Assembly: GCF_015390235.1 (NCBI RefSeq)
Contig: NZ_VUOH01000001.1
Coordinates: forward strand, 372,001-436,000
Reading direction: 5' to 3'
DNA from: Quadrisphaera sp. INWT6
Lineage (GTDB): Bacteria; Actinomycetota; Actinomycetes; Actinomycetales; Quadrisphaeraceae
Length of the DNA stretch: 64,000 bases
Each line of letters opens with the position of its first letter. Position 1 is the stretch's first letter. A program made the translations under genes and the position numbers. Positions 43,901 to 50,718 of the stretch are shown in pieces. The notes beneath the pieces were generated by a model, which saw only the letters and a list, made by a program, of their open reading frames with translations, had not been told where the DNA came from and did no database searches.

Positions 43901-44403
43901 TCGACGACGAGCCGGACGACGAGCACGACGGTGACGCCACCGGCGACGGCGGCGACGGCCTCGGACCCCTCGGCGACGACGAGGAGGCGCTCGCCGCGCT
44001 GCAGGAGAGCTTCCTGGCCTCGGAGTGGGCTCACCGGGAGCCGGTCGCCGTCGAGGTCGACCTGGAGACGCCGGTGGCGGGCCTGGTGGTCCGCTGCCGC
44101 GTCGACGCCGTCTTCCCGCGTCCGGCGTCCGAGGGCGGCGGCGTCGACGTCGTCGACTGGAAGACGGGCCGCCCGCCCACCGGGGCCGCCGCGCGCGCCG
44201 CGGCGGTGCAGCTGGCCGTGTACCGCCTGGCGTGGTCGCGGTGGAAGGGCGTGCCGCTGGACCGGGTGGGGGCGGCGTTCTTCTACGCGACGACCGGCAC
44301 CACCAGCCGTCCCACCGACCTCCTCGACGCCGCCGGGCTGGAGGCCCTCGTCCGAGGGGCCGCCGCCCAGCCCGTCGGCGCCGCCATCGACACCCGCGGC
44401 TGA
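40900..44403 (+). CDS. adnB: AdnB-like helicase-nuclease subunit
   Basis: 1167 residues, GTG overlapping the adnA stop. UvrD-family motifs: VVAGAGSGKTETMAARVVW, LTFTRKAAGELAERV, LLDEYQDTSTAQAELL, GDPHQAIYGWRGAS, LLTVHASKGLEWDVVAVAGL and YVALTRARSLLLL. The C-terminal nuclease has CRVDAVFPRP and VDVVDWKTGRPP but, like AddA, no Fe-S cysteines. It is the lead motor and second nuclease of the AdnAB complex. Several Asp/Glu/Gly-rich insertions make it a little longer than the mycobacterial protein as I recall it. Confidence 0.93.
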   Translation: MTPTATTATPRVLSAADIASALGQHPPTPEQAAVIEAPLAPLLVVAGAGSGKTETMAARVVWLVANGHVEPDRVLGLTFTRKAAGELAERVRLRLAALDAAGLLPVPGAPGSGSEQDGGGDGGGAVPAAASGSDGAPTVATYHAYAAGLVTDHGLRIGVEPRSQLVGPAAAWQLAADVVDAADGEGADGLGDLDAAPSTVVTAVLALAGECAEHLVDVDAVEAVLAGVLARVGALPGKQPAKVAAALRVLEQRRRVLPLLRRYAERKHELGVLDHGDQVRLAARIAAEVPAVAALERARWGVVLLDEYQDTSTAQAELLSRLFGGGHPVTAVGDPHQAIYGWRGASAGGLQAFPTRFRRSDGAAAAHLALSTSWRNDVAVLDAAAVVAQPLRAASRLPLPVLGPRPGAGHGEVEVAWAQTAGEEAALLADRIAVVWHGDARLPADQRRTAAVLCRARSQFALLEEALCARGVPVEVVGLGGLLLRPEVVDVVSALRAVADPTRGDALIRLLTGPRWRLGARDLAVLAAWSRRRATSRRSRTDQGVDEAPPPELAEEASLVDAVDDPPPADWETADGSRLSDAGRGRVREAGLLLRRLRELDLPLADLVVAVERALLLDVELAARATASGSSAAASRAGLDALAQVAASFTETARAGVSHRSSLRAFLSWLALAEEHEHGLDQAADADEPTPGLSDGGEEGTEPSRTAVQLLTVHASKGLEWDVVAVAGLAENGFPTRPRTSQGWLSGLGVLPHPLRGDADSLPHLGWEAALDAKGAEAERAAYAERCAEAHRAEERRLAYVALTRARSLLLLTGAWWGGERKKERLPSAFLVEVVDHLRGRGDGEVPELPQAPEEPENPELREPRRATWPFDPLGPRRPALEAAAEAVREAAVALALSVADEGDETPGGAEEPPGRGGPWADEVEALLAERARGDAGGSPDVELPAHLSASRLVQLASDPEALALAVRRPVPVQPRVATRRGVAFHAWLEERFRSAALLDLDDEPDDEHDGDATGDGGDGLGPLGDDEEALAALQESFLASEWAHREPVAVEVDLETPVAGLVVRCRVDAVFPRPASEGGGVDVVDWKTGRPPTGAAARAAAVQLAVYRLAWSRWKGVPLDRVGAAFFYATTGTTSRPTDLLDAAGLEALVRGAAAQPVGAAIDTRG

Positions 44404-44545
44404 CCTCCCCCCTGCGGCGGCCCCGACGCTGGTCGTGCGGCCGGACGACCGTGGTCGTTCGCCGAGCACTGGCGCGCCACGCGCACCTGCTGGAGCCGCG
44501 CTCCGCAGTGACCATGGGGTCGCGGATGTCGACCACGGAGTTCGG

Positions 44546-44612
44546 TGCGGCGATCACGGACTTCCTGCCACGGGTCGTCGGCGAACGCCTCCAGGAGTCC
44601 GTGATCGCCGCA
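44546..44612. repeat. Long imperfect palindrome in the adnB-kinase gap
   Basis: Arms 44546-44567 and 44592-44612 are complementary over 21 bp with one bulged T, around a 24-nt loop. It lies between the convergent adnB and kinase genes (gap 44404-44633), so it may act as a terminator. Its core GCGGCGATCACGGAC loosely resembles the repeat at 54708. The rest of the gap shows nothing else. Confidence 0.7.
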
Positions 44613-44633
44613 GGGGCGCCGGCGGCCCTGGCG

Positions 44634-45614
44634 TCAGGGGTGCAGCAGGCGGTCGAGCACCGCGTCGTCGACGGAGCCGACCAGGTCGAACGCCATCAGG
44701 GCCGCGCCTCGGACCGCGTCGACCGACGCGGGCACGAGCACTGCGCTGCTCCCGCCACCGCTGAGGGCGGCGGACAGGCGAACGGTGAAGGCTCGGTCCG
44801 TGGCGAGCGAACCGGTCGTCGTCACCTCGACGGGGTCCGTGCCCACCAGCGGCGCCAGGAGCAGCACCCCGGTCGCGGTGCGCTCCGCCAGTGCCCGCAG
44901 CGCGGCGTCAGCGAGGGGGCTGGTGTCGGCCGCGGCGGTCACCAGCGGGGCGGCCGGCCCGAAGCGGCGGGTGACGGCGTGCTGCCCCTCCCGCAGCTCG
45001 AGGTCGAGTGCGAGCCGGCGCAGCGCGGTGACGCCGTCGGCGCCCAGCGCCTCCAGCAGACCGGCAACGAACGCGTCGTCAGCAGGTACCGCACGCCCCG
45101 CCAGCACCCGGTGCACCGCGTCGAGCACCAGGTGGCGCGCCGCCCCGGCGTAGTGCGCGAGCTGCCCGTTCTCGACCTCCGCGCCGTCGGCCGCGATCGC
45201 CATGACCATCGAGCCGGTACCGGCGACGACGATGACGCCGGGGCGTCCCAGCAGCGCTCCGCGGTGGGCCGTGACGGCGTCGTTGACGAAGACCTGCGGG
45301 CAGGAGAGCTCCGGGACGGCCAGGTGCCGGGCCGCCCACTCCCGCGACCGGTCGCCGCCGGCGCCGTCGTCCGTCCCGCGGCTGCTGATGCCTGCGACTC
45401 CGGCCACCAGGGCGCAGACCCCGCTCACCTCCACCCCGGCGCCGGCCAGGGCGCGGTGCACGGTCGACCTGAGGTTCTCGACGGCGTCGTCGTGGTGGTG
45501 CCACGCCCCCGCCGGACCCTCTGCCCGACCCAGCAGTGCGCCGTCGAGCGCGAAGCAGGCCGCTCGGGTGTGCGTGCCGCCGGCGTCGAGCGCGACGACG
45601 CACGACGTCCCCAC
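44634..45614 (-). CDS. BadF/BadG/BcrA/BcrD-type sugar kinase (GlcNAc kinase-like)
   Basis: 326 residues, start GTG. The actin-like ATPase fold shows VALDAGGTHTRAACFALDG (phosphate 1 motif), NDAVTAHRGAL, and VVAGTGSMVMAIAADG (phosphate 2). This pattern fits the N-acetylglucosamine kinase-like group of the BadF family. It is the last gene of a minus-strand run with an endonuclease-like and a phosphotransferase-like gene, 8 nt after the former. The substrate, probably an amino sugar from wall recycling, is inferred. Confidence 0.85.
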   Translation of the reverse strand: MGTSCVVALDAGGTHTRAACFALDGALLGRAEGPAGAWHHHDDAVENLRSTVHRALAGAGVEVSGVCALVAGVAGISSRGTDDGAGGDRSREWAARHLAVPELSCPQVFVNDAVTAHRGALLGRPGVIVVAGTGSMVMAIAADGAEVENGQLAHYAGAARHLVLDAVHRVLAGRAVPADDAFVAGLLEALGADGVTALRRLALDLELREGQHAVTRRFGPAAPLVTAAADTSPLADAALRALAERTATGVLLLAPLVGTDPVEVTTTGSLATDRAFTVRLSAALSGGGSSAVLVPASVDAVRGAALMAFDLVGSVDDAVLDRLLHP

Positions 45615-45622
45615 GCCCTGCC

Positions 45623-46483
45623 TCAGCTCTCGACGTCGACGACGAGCGCGCGGTGGTCTCCCACCGCGAGCTGCTCGGCGGAACCGGTGGCCGTCACGGG
45701 CGCACCCAGGGAGACGACGTGGTCGAGCTGCAGCCGCGGCGCCGCCCCCGGGAACGTCGGTGCGGCGACGAGCGTCGGGCGGCCGGCGGCCAGCCGCACG
45801 AGGGGGGCGGGGAGGTTGAGGTCTCCGGCGAGCAGCACCGGGCGCGTCGCGCCGTCGGGACCGGCGGGCGCCAGGCCGCGCAGCCACGCGCTGACCCGCC
45901 GGAGCTGGCGCAGCGCTGTGGGCGGGGCGAACGAGAGGTGGGTCGCGGCGACCACGGTCCCGTCGCCGAGCACCGCGGCGACGGCCGCCCGCGGCTCGTC
46001 GGGGAAGAGCAGCAGCCCGGTCCGTCCGCTGGCGGGGTCGGGCACGACGAGCGGCAGGCGCCCCCGGCCGGTGCCGAGGTCCAGCGCGTGCCAGGCCACC
46101 ACGGGCCGCCGCACCAGGAGCGCCACGCCGTACGTGGGACGCCGGCAGGCGGCCTCTGCGTCGCCGTCGGGCCCGCGCAGCGTCCCGGCCAGCGGAGACC
46201 AGTCGCGCCGGAGCCCCGGGGTGCCGGCGAGGGTCGGTGCGGCGCGCCAGTGCCCCAGGTCGAGGGCCGAGGCGACCGCGCGGGCCTGGTCGAGCGCGCC
46301 CGAGCGCGGCTGCGCGTCGTCGACCTCCGCCAGCGCCACCACGTCGCAGCCGGCCAGCGGCGCGACGGCTGCGCGCAGCGCCGCCTCGTCGAGGGGTCGC
46401 CCGCCCGCCCCGCGCCCGGAGGCCAGGTTGAGCGCCGCCACCCGCAGCGCGACGTCCCCTCCCGCCGGGTCGTGCGCGGTCAC
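45623..46483 (-). CDS. Endonuclease/exonuclease/phosphatase-family protein
   Basis: 286 residues. The EEP fold is visible in RVAALNLASGRG, VVALAEVDD (metal Glu), VVAATHLSFAPP, LAGDLNLPAP (D-x-N) and a C-terminal VGDHRALVVDV (catalytic His). The first metal Asn is kept in LNLASG. It could hydrolyse phosphodiesters of nucleic acids or lipids; the substrate is unclear. The start overlaps the stop of the upstream phosphotransferase gene by 4 nt. Confidence 0.87.
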   Translation of the reverse strand: MTAHDPAGGDVALRVAALNLASGRGAGGRPLDEAALRAAVAPLAGCDVVALAEVDDAQPRSGALDQARAVASALDLGHWRAAPTLAGTPGLRRDWSPLAGTLRGPDGDAEAACRRPTYGVALLVRRPVVAWHALDLGTGRGRLPLVVPDPASGRTGLLLFPDEPRAAVAAVLGDGTVVAATHLSFAPPTALRQLRRVSAWLRGLAPAGPDGATRPVLLAGDLNLPAPLVRLAAGRPTLVAAPTFPGAAPRLQLDHVVSLGAPVTATGSAEQLAVGDHRALVVDVES

Positions 46484-47433
46484 GGCGCGAGCTCGTCGCC
46501 GTCGTCGAGCGAGGCGTCGAGGTCCTCGAGCATCGCGGTGGCGTCGTCGAGCACGTCGTCGTCCTCCGAGGCCACCCCGTGCAGGAGGTACCGGGCCAGG
46601 GCCATCTCCCCGGCCAGGCGGGCCCGCCCGGCCAGCCCGGGGTCGGCGCCGGGCGGCTCGTGCCGGGCCGCGGCGCAGGCGGCGAGCACGCTCTCCAGGG
46701 TCTCGGTGGGGGCTGCCGCGGCGAGCCAGGCGACGTCGTCCGCGGGGTCACCGACGGCCAGCGAGCCCCAGCCGGTGATGCCGGTGACCGCGTGGCCGTC
46801 GGTGAGCACGCGGCTCCCGTCGAGGTCGCCGTGCACGACGACGGGGGAGAAGCGCCACCAGCTGACCTCCTCCAGCCCCTGCTCCCAGCGGGCGAGCAGA
46901 CGGGCGGGCACGCGCCCGGTGGCGGCGGCGCGGTCGAGCTCGGACAGGCGGCGCCCGCGCAGCTCCGAGGCGCTCCACACCGGGAGCCCGGCCTCGTCGA
47001 CCATCTCGCCCGGCAGCGCGTGCACGGCGGCGAGCGCCGCGGCCAGGGAGCCGGCGAGGCGACCGGGGGGCAGGTCGGCGACGTCGAGCGCGGCGCCGTC
47101 GAGCCAGGTGGTGACCACGACCCGGCCGCCCTCCGGCAGCGGCGCGGACCCGGACACCGCCGGGACGGCGAAGGGCAGGCGGTGCGGCGCGGTGGGGGTC
47201 CCGCCGACGCGCGCGAGGAGGCCCAGCGCGGCGGCCTCGCGCTCGAGGTCGGCGCCGGCGGCCGCCGTGCGCGGCACGCTCACGAGGTGCTTCTCCCCGC
47301 CGACGACCTCCACCACGGCGGCGTCGAGGTCGTCACCCGCGGCGCCCTCGTCGAGCAGCTGGACGCGCACCGGGTCGGCGCCCGGGAGCGCAGCGCTGGT
47401 CAGGGCTGCGAGCAGGTAGGGGTCCCGGCGCAC
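46480..47433 (-). CDS. Aminoglycoside-phosphotransferase-like protein with altered active site
   Basis: 317 residues of APH/choline-kinase fold. The catalytic loop reads VVVHGDLDGSRVL and the following metal region TGITGWGSLAVGDPADD. The catalytic Asp (HGD) is kept. The loop Asn is replaced by Arg, and the magnesium Asp of the usual DWG is replaced by Gly (GWG). The protein may be a pseudokinase or use different metal binding. It is divergent from nudC by 87 bp, with a leaderless-type promoter of its own. Confidence 0.82.
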   Translation of the reverse strand: MRRDPYLLAALTSAALPGADPVRVQLLDEGAAGDDLDAAVVEVVGGEKHLVSVPRTAAAGADLEREAAALGLLARVGGTPTAPHRLPFAVPAVSGSAPLPEGGRVVVTTWLDGAALDVADLPPGRLAGSLAAALAAVHALPGEMVDEAGLPVWSASELRGRRLSELDRAAATGRVPARLLARWEQGLEEVSWWRFSPVVVHGDLDGSRVLTDGHAVTGITGWGSLAVGDPADDVAWLAAAAPTETLESVLAACAAARHEPPGADPGLAGRARLAGEMALARYLLHGVASEDDDVLDDATAMLEDLDASLDDGDELAP

Positions 47434-47439
47434 GGGCCA

Positions 47440-47445
47440 ACGCTA
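47440..47445 (-). promoter_or_regulatory. -10 hexamer TAGCGT for leaderless mRNA
   Basis: On the minus strand TAGCGT ends 6 nt before the GTG at 47433. It is back to back with the nudC promoter within 87 bp. Confidence 0.6.
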
Positions 47446-47508
47446 GTGCTCCGCGACCCGCCCGCCCCGCGGGCGCGGCCCCGGACCGCGGTCCGCACCG
47501 GGGCTGCC

Positions 47509-47514
47509 TACGGT
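47509..47514 (+). promoter_or_regulatory. -10 hexamer TACGGT for leaderless nudC mRNA
   Basis: TACGGT ends 6 nt before the GTG at 47521. No Shine-Dalgarno is present. Confidence 0.6.
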
Positions 47515-47520
47515 GGCGTC

Positions 47521-48459
47521 GTGGCCCCCGCACCCCTGCCCGACCTGTCCCTGTCGCGATCCACCTCCGACCGCCAGGGCGCCCGCCGCGGCGACGACGG
47601 GCTGCTGGAGCAGCTCTGGCAGGACGACGCCGTCCGCGTGGTGCGCGTCCACGACGGCCGCACGCCCGTGGTCCGCGACGACCAGGGCGTCCGGCTGGCG
47701 CTCGTGCCGCCGTCGCACGTGCCGGACAGCGCGCCCCACGGCGTGCGCGTGCTGCTCGGCACCGGGCCCGACGGCACCTGGTTCGTGGCGGAGGAGGTCG
47801 CCGACCCCTCGCTCGACCCGGGAGGCGGTGACGACTGGGCCGACCTGCGCACGCTCGGCGTGGAGCTCGACGCCCTGGAGGCGGGCCTGCTCACGCAGGC
47901 CGTGGCGGTGCTGCGCTGGCACAAGGTCAACCCGCGCTGCCCGCGCTGCGGCGCGCCGACGTCCGTGGAGCAGGCCGGGTGGGTGCGCAGGTGCACCGCC
48001 GACGGCAGCGAGCACTTCCCGCGCACCGACCCCGCGGTGATCATGTCGGTGGTCGACGCTGACGACCGCCTGCTGCTCGGCCACAACGACATGTGGCCCG
48101 CCAAGCGGTACTCGACGCTCGCCGGCTTCGTCGAGCCGGGGGAGTCCCTCGAGGCCGCCGTGCGCCGCGAGGTGCTGGAGGAGGTCGGCATCGAGGTCGG
48201 CGACGTCGACTACCTCGGCAACCAGCCCTGGCCGTTCCCCGCCTCGCTCATGCTCGGGTTCCGCGGCACCGCGGTCAGCACCGAGGTGCTCACGGACGAC
48301 GTCGAGATCACCGACGCCCGCTGGTTCTCCCGCGACGAGCTCGTGGAGGCGCTGCGCGACGGCGACGTGCTGCTCCCGCCGCCGGTCTCCATCGCCCGCC
48401 GGATCATCGAGCAGTGGTTCGGCGGTCCGCTCCAGGACGACGGCGGCGTCTGGCGCTGA
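47521..48459 (+). CDS. nudC: NAD+ diphosphatase / decapping Nudix hydrolase NudC
   Basis: 312 residues. A zinc ribbon (CPRCGAPT, then RRCTADGSEHFPR) precedes the Nudix domain with the box GFVEPGESLEAAVRREVLEE followed by VGIEVG, and the NudC-specific NQPWPFPASLMLGF. Only three cysteines are seen at the zinc site; a His in SEH may be the fourth ligand. It cleaves NAD(H) and removes NAD caps from RNA. REP-like repeats follow its stop. Confidence 0.95.
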   Translation: MAPAPLPDLSLSRSTSDRQGARRGDDGLLEQLWQDDAVRVVRVHDGRTPVVRDDQGVRLALVPPSHVPDSAPHGVRVLLGTGPDGTWFVAEEVADPSLDPGGGDDWADLRTLGVELDALEAGLLTQAVAVLRWHKVNPRCPRCGAPTSVEQAGWVRRCTADGSEHFPRTDPAVIMSVVDADDRLLLGHNDMWPAKRYSTLAGFVEPGESLEAAVRREVLEEVGIEVGDVDYLGNQPWPFPASLMLGFRGTAVSTEVLTDDVEITDARWFSRDELVEALRDGDVLLPPPVSIARRIIEQWFGGPLQDDGGVWR

Positions 48460-48477
48460 GCCCGCCCGCGGTTCTGG

Positions 48478-48585
48478 ACCGCAGCCGGGCGCTCGGTTGC
48501 GGTGTCAGGGGCGTGGGAACCGCAGCCGGGCGCTCGGTTGCGGTGTCAGGGGCGTGGGAACCGCAGCCGGGCGCTCGGCTGCGGT
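48478..48585. repeat. Three tandem REP-like palindromes after nudC
   Basis: Copies at 48478-48503, 48519-48544 and 48560-48585 have a 41-bp period, with identical spacers (GTCAGGGGCGTGGGA). Copy 3 is a perfect hairpin with 10-bp arms and a 6-nt loop. The family also occurs at 32237-32304. Confidence 0.9.
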
Positions 48586-48620
48586 CGGACAGGAGCTGCG
48601 ACAGACCCGCGGGCGCCGGG

Positions 48621-49262
48621 TCAGGGGACGACGACGGCGGGGTGGCGGGGGTCCTCGCAGCGCACGACCACGTCGGCGCGCGGCGCGGGGTCGGTCTCCT
48701 CGAGGTAGCGGGCCCACGCGCCCGTGATGCGGTCGGCATCGCCCTCGGGCAGGCGGCGGCGCTGGGCCGCGGCGGAGGTCTGCAGGTGGACGACGGCGTC
48801 CAGGGCCCCGCTCATCTCCCACCGCAGCAGGAACGGGCCCGTCAGCACCAGCACGGCTCCCGGCGGTGCGTCGCGCCGGGGCAGCCGGGTGGAGCGGTCG
48901 CGCTCGGCGTCCCACAGCGCGGGCAGCCACGCGCCGGAGCCGCCCGGGCCGAGGGGGTCGAGCACCTCCCGCAGCAGGGCGTACAGGTCGTACCAGCTCT
49001 CGTAGCCGGAGTCGGGGTCGCGGCTGCCGTGCTCCAGGCGCAGCGAGCGCGGGCGCAGGTAGTCCTCGGAGTCCACGCGGAGCACCGGTCGGCCCCGGGA
49101 GGTCAGGGCGGCCTCGACCGCGTCGGCGAAGACGGCCGCGTCGGCCGGGACGGCGGCGTCGACGCCCAGGCGCAGGGCCGGTGCCCCCGCGGACGGGGAG
49201 CGCTCGAGCGCCGCCAGGGCGCGGTCGGCGACCCCGGCGGCGTCGAGCGGCTCGACCCTCAG
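48621..49262 (-). CDS. Uridine-kinase-like protein with degenerate P-loop
   Basis: About 213 residues. RPVLRVDSEDYLRPRSLRLE, then GYESWYDLYALLREVLDPLG, and VLVLTGPFLLRWEM match the actinobacterial uridine-kinase-like family. The expected Walker A (GxSGAGKT) is replaced by LGVDAAVPADAAVFADAV, with no GK[ST]. Homologous sequence extends well upstream of the first GTG (49085). The only start that covers it is CTG 49262, 5 nt after a GAGG that overlaps the mycoredoxin stop. ATP use is doubtful. Confidence 0.72.
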   Translation of the reverse strand: MRVEPLDAAGVADRALAALERSPSAGAPALRLGVDAAVPADAAVFADAVEAALTSRGRPVLRVDSEDYLRPRSLRLEHGSRDPDSGYESWYDLYALLREVLDPLGPGGSGAWLPALWDAERDRSTRLPRRDAPPGAVLVLTGPFLLRWEMSGALDAVVHLQTSAAAQRRRLPEGDADRITGAWARYLEETDPAPRADVVVRCEDPRHPAVVVP

Positions 49263-49269
49263 GACGGCC

Positions 49270-49530
49270 TCAGGAGAGCTTGGCCTTGACCTCGGCCAGC
49301 GACGGGTTGGTGGCCGAGGAGCCGTCGGGGAACACGACGGTCGGGACGGTCTGGTTGCCGCCGTTCACGCTCATCACGTAGTCGGCCGCACCGGGGACCT
49401 CCTCGATGTTCACCTCGTTCCAGGTGATGCCCTCGCGCTGCAGGCCCTTCTTGAGGATCTTGCAGTAGCCGCACCAGGTGGTCGTGTACATCGTGATGGA
49501 GCCCTGCTCGGGCAGCGTGGGGGCGGACAT
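49270..49530 (-). CDS. mrx1: Mycoredoxin (glutaredoxin-like)
   Basis: 86 residues. The active site is TTWCGYCKILKKGL (CxxC), followed by the cis-Pro segment NQTVPTVVFPDG and a C-terminal helix. Mycoredoxin reduces mycothiol-mixed disulfides in actinobacteria. ATG 49530 has GAGGAG about 6 nt upstream. The upstream gap contains a short GGTCGGT-type repeat (about 49538-49562). The gene lies beside nudC and uvrD2 as in mycobacteria. Confidence 0.92.
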   Translation of the reverse strand: MSAPTLPEQGSITMYTTTWCGYCKILKKGLQREGITWNEVNIEEVPGAADYVMSVNGGNQTVPTVVFPDGSSATNPSLAEVKAKLS

Positions 49531-49677
49531 CGCTCTCCTCGGTCGGTGGTCGGTGGTCGGTGTTCTTGTTCCACCGGTCCTCAACACCCGACCCCGCCGT
49601 GGTCATCCCGCCGGGGTCGCCCTGGTCACAACGGACAGAACCTCGACCCCGCCGGAGCGGTGCCCGACCGTGGCGGG

Positions 49678-49977
49678 GTGGCGACGGTGCTGCTGTTCCG
49701 GTGCCAGGCGGCCGAGGCCGACCTGGACGCCGCCGCGCGCGCCCTGGAGCGGGCGGGCCTCGACGTCGAGGGCGTCAGCGCGGCGCCCGAGCCCGTCGTC
49801 ACGGCGAGCCGGGTGGTCACCCGGCGCGGCGCGGTGCTCGGGGCCTGGGCCGAGGCGGTGGAGCGCGCTCACGCGGAGCTGCGCTCCGAGGGCGTCACCG
49901 GTCTGGTGGAGCTGGCCGACGTGCAGCGGCGCCCGCAGGTGCGCACCGCGTCCGCCGCCGCAGCGGTCACCCCCTGA
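49678..49977 (+). CDS. Hypothetical small protein
   Basis: 99 residues, start GTG. The composition is Ala/Val/Arg/Glu-rich with a probable beta-alpha-beta pattern (ATVLLFRCQAAEADLDAAAR, then VVTASRVVTRRGAVLGAWAE). There is no membrane segment or known motif. It overlaps the convergent nucleoside kinase gene by 11 nt. Coding potential is moderate. Confidence 0.5.
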   Translation: MATVLLFRCQAAEADLDAAARALERAGLDVEGVSAAPEPVVTASRVVTRRGAVLGAWAEAVERAHAELRSEGVTGLVELADVQRRPQVRTASAAAAVTP

Positions 49978-50695
49978 GCCTCACCACCAGGTCGGCGCGG
50001 TGGGCGCTGGCCGCGACGACGTCGGCGTTGGCCTGGTCCGGGCCGAGCGACCACGCCCTCGCGACGTCGGGGGCCTTGCCGAAGCGCTCGTGGCGGGCCA
50101 CCAGCCTCTCCACCCGCAGCTCCTCGGCGGGGGCCAGGAACCACACCTCGTCGAGCAGCTCGCGCACCGGGGCCCACGGGCCGTCGAGCAGGAGGTAGTT
50201 GCCCTCCGTGACCACCAGAGGGGTCCCTGCGCGGACGGGGACGGCGCTGCCCACGGGCTCCTCGAGGTCGCGCCGGAACAGCGGGGCGTGCACCACCGGC
50301 TCGGCGTCGTCAGCGGCGCGCAGGCGCCGCAGCAGCGCCACGTAGCCGCCGGCGTCGAAGGTGTCCGGCGCGCCCTTGCGGTCCGCCCGCCCCCAGCGCT
50401 CGAGGGTCGCCTGGGCGAGGTGGAAGCCGTCCATGCCGACCAGGGCTGCGCCCTCCCCGGCGCCCGCGCTGCTGGCGGGGCCCGCCAGCTCGGCGGTCAG
50501 CCGGGCCACCAGCAGCTCCGCCAGCGTCGACTTGCCCGCGCCCGGGGCGCCGACGACGCCCAGGAGCACCCGCCGTCCACCCGCGGCGGCCACGAGGGAG
50601 CCGGCCCTGTCGACCAGGTCGTCGGCGGTGAGCTCGACCGGGTCGGGGGTGGGGGCGGCGGAGGGCTGTGGACGGTGGGACGGCGTTGTCGGCAC
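49967..50695 (-). CDS. Nucleoside/nucleotide kinase-family P-loop protein
   Basis: 242 residues, start GTG. Walker A is VVGAPGAGKSTLAELL. The motif VGMDGFHLAQATLERWGR, then KGAPDTFDAGGYV and VVTEGNYLLLDGPW, is typical of the PanK/uridine-kinase-like group that includes sugar kinases such as FrcK. The substrate is unknown. It is divergent from uvrD2 by 23 bp, so the two promoters overlap. Confidence 0.88.
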   Translation of the reverse strand: MPTTPSHRPQPSAAPTPDPVELTADDLVDRAGSLVAAAGGRRVLLGVVGAPGAGKSTLAELLVARLTAELAGPASSAGAGEGAALVGMDGFHLAQATLERWGRADRKGAPDTFDAGGYVALLRRLRAADDAEPVVHAPLFRRDLEEPVGSAVPVRAGTPLVVTEGNYLLLDGPWAPVRELLDEVWFLAPAEELRVERLVARHERFGKAPDVARAWSLGPDQANADVVAASAHRADLVVRLRG

Positions 50696-50718
50696 GGTCA
50701 GCCATCATGGGCGGAGTC

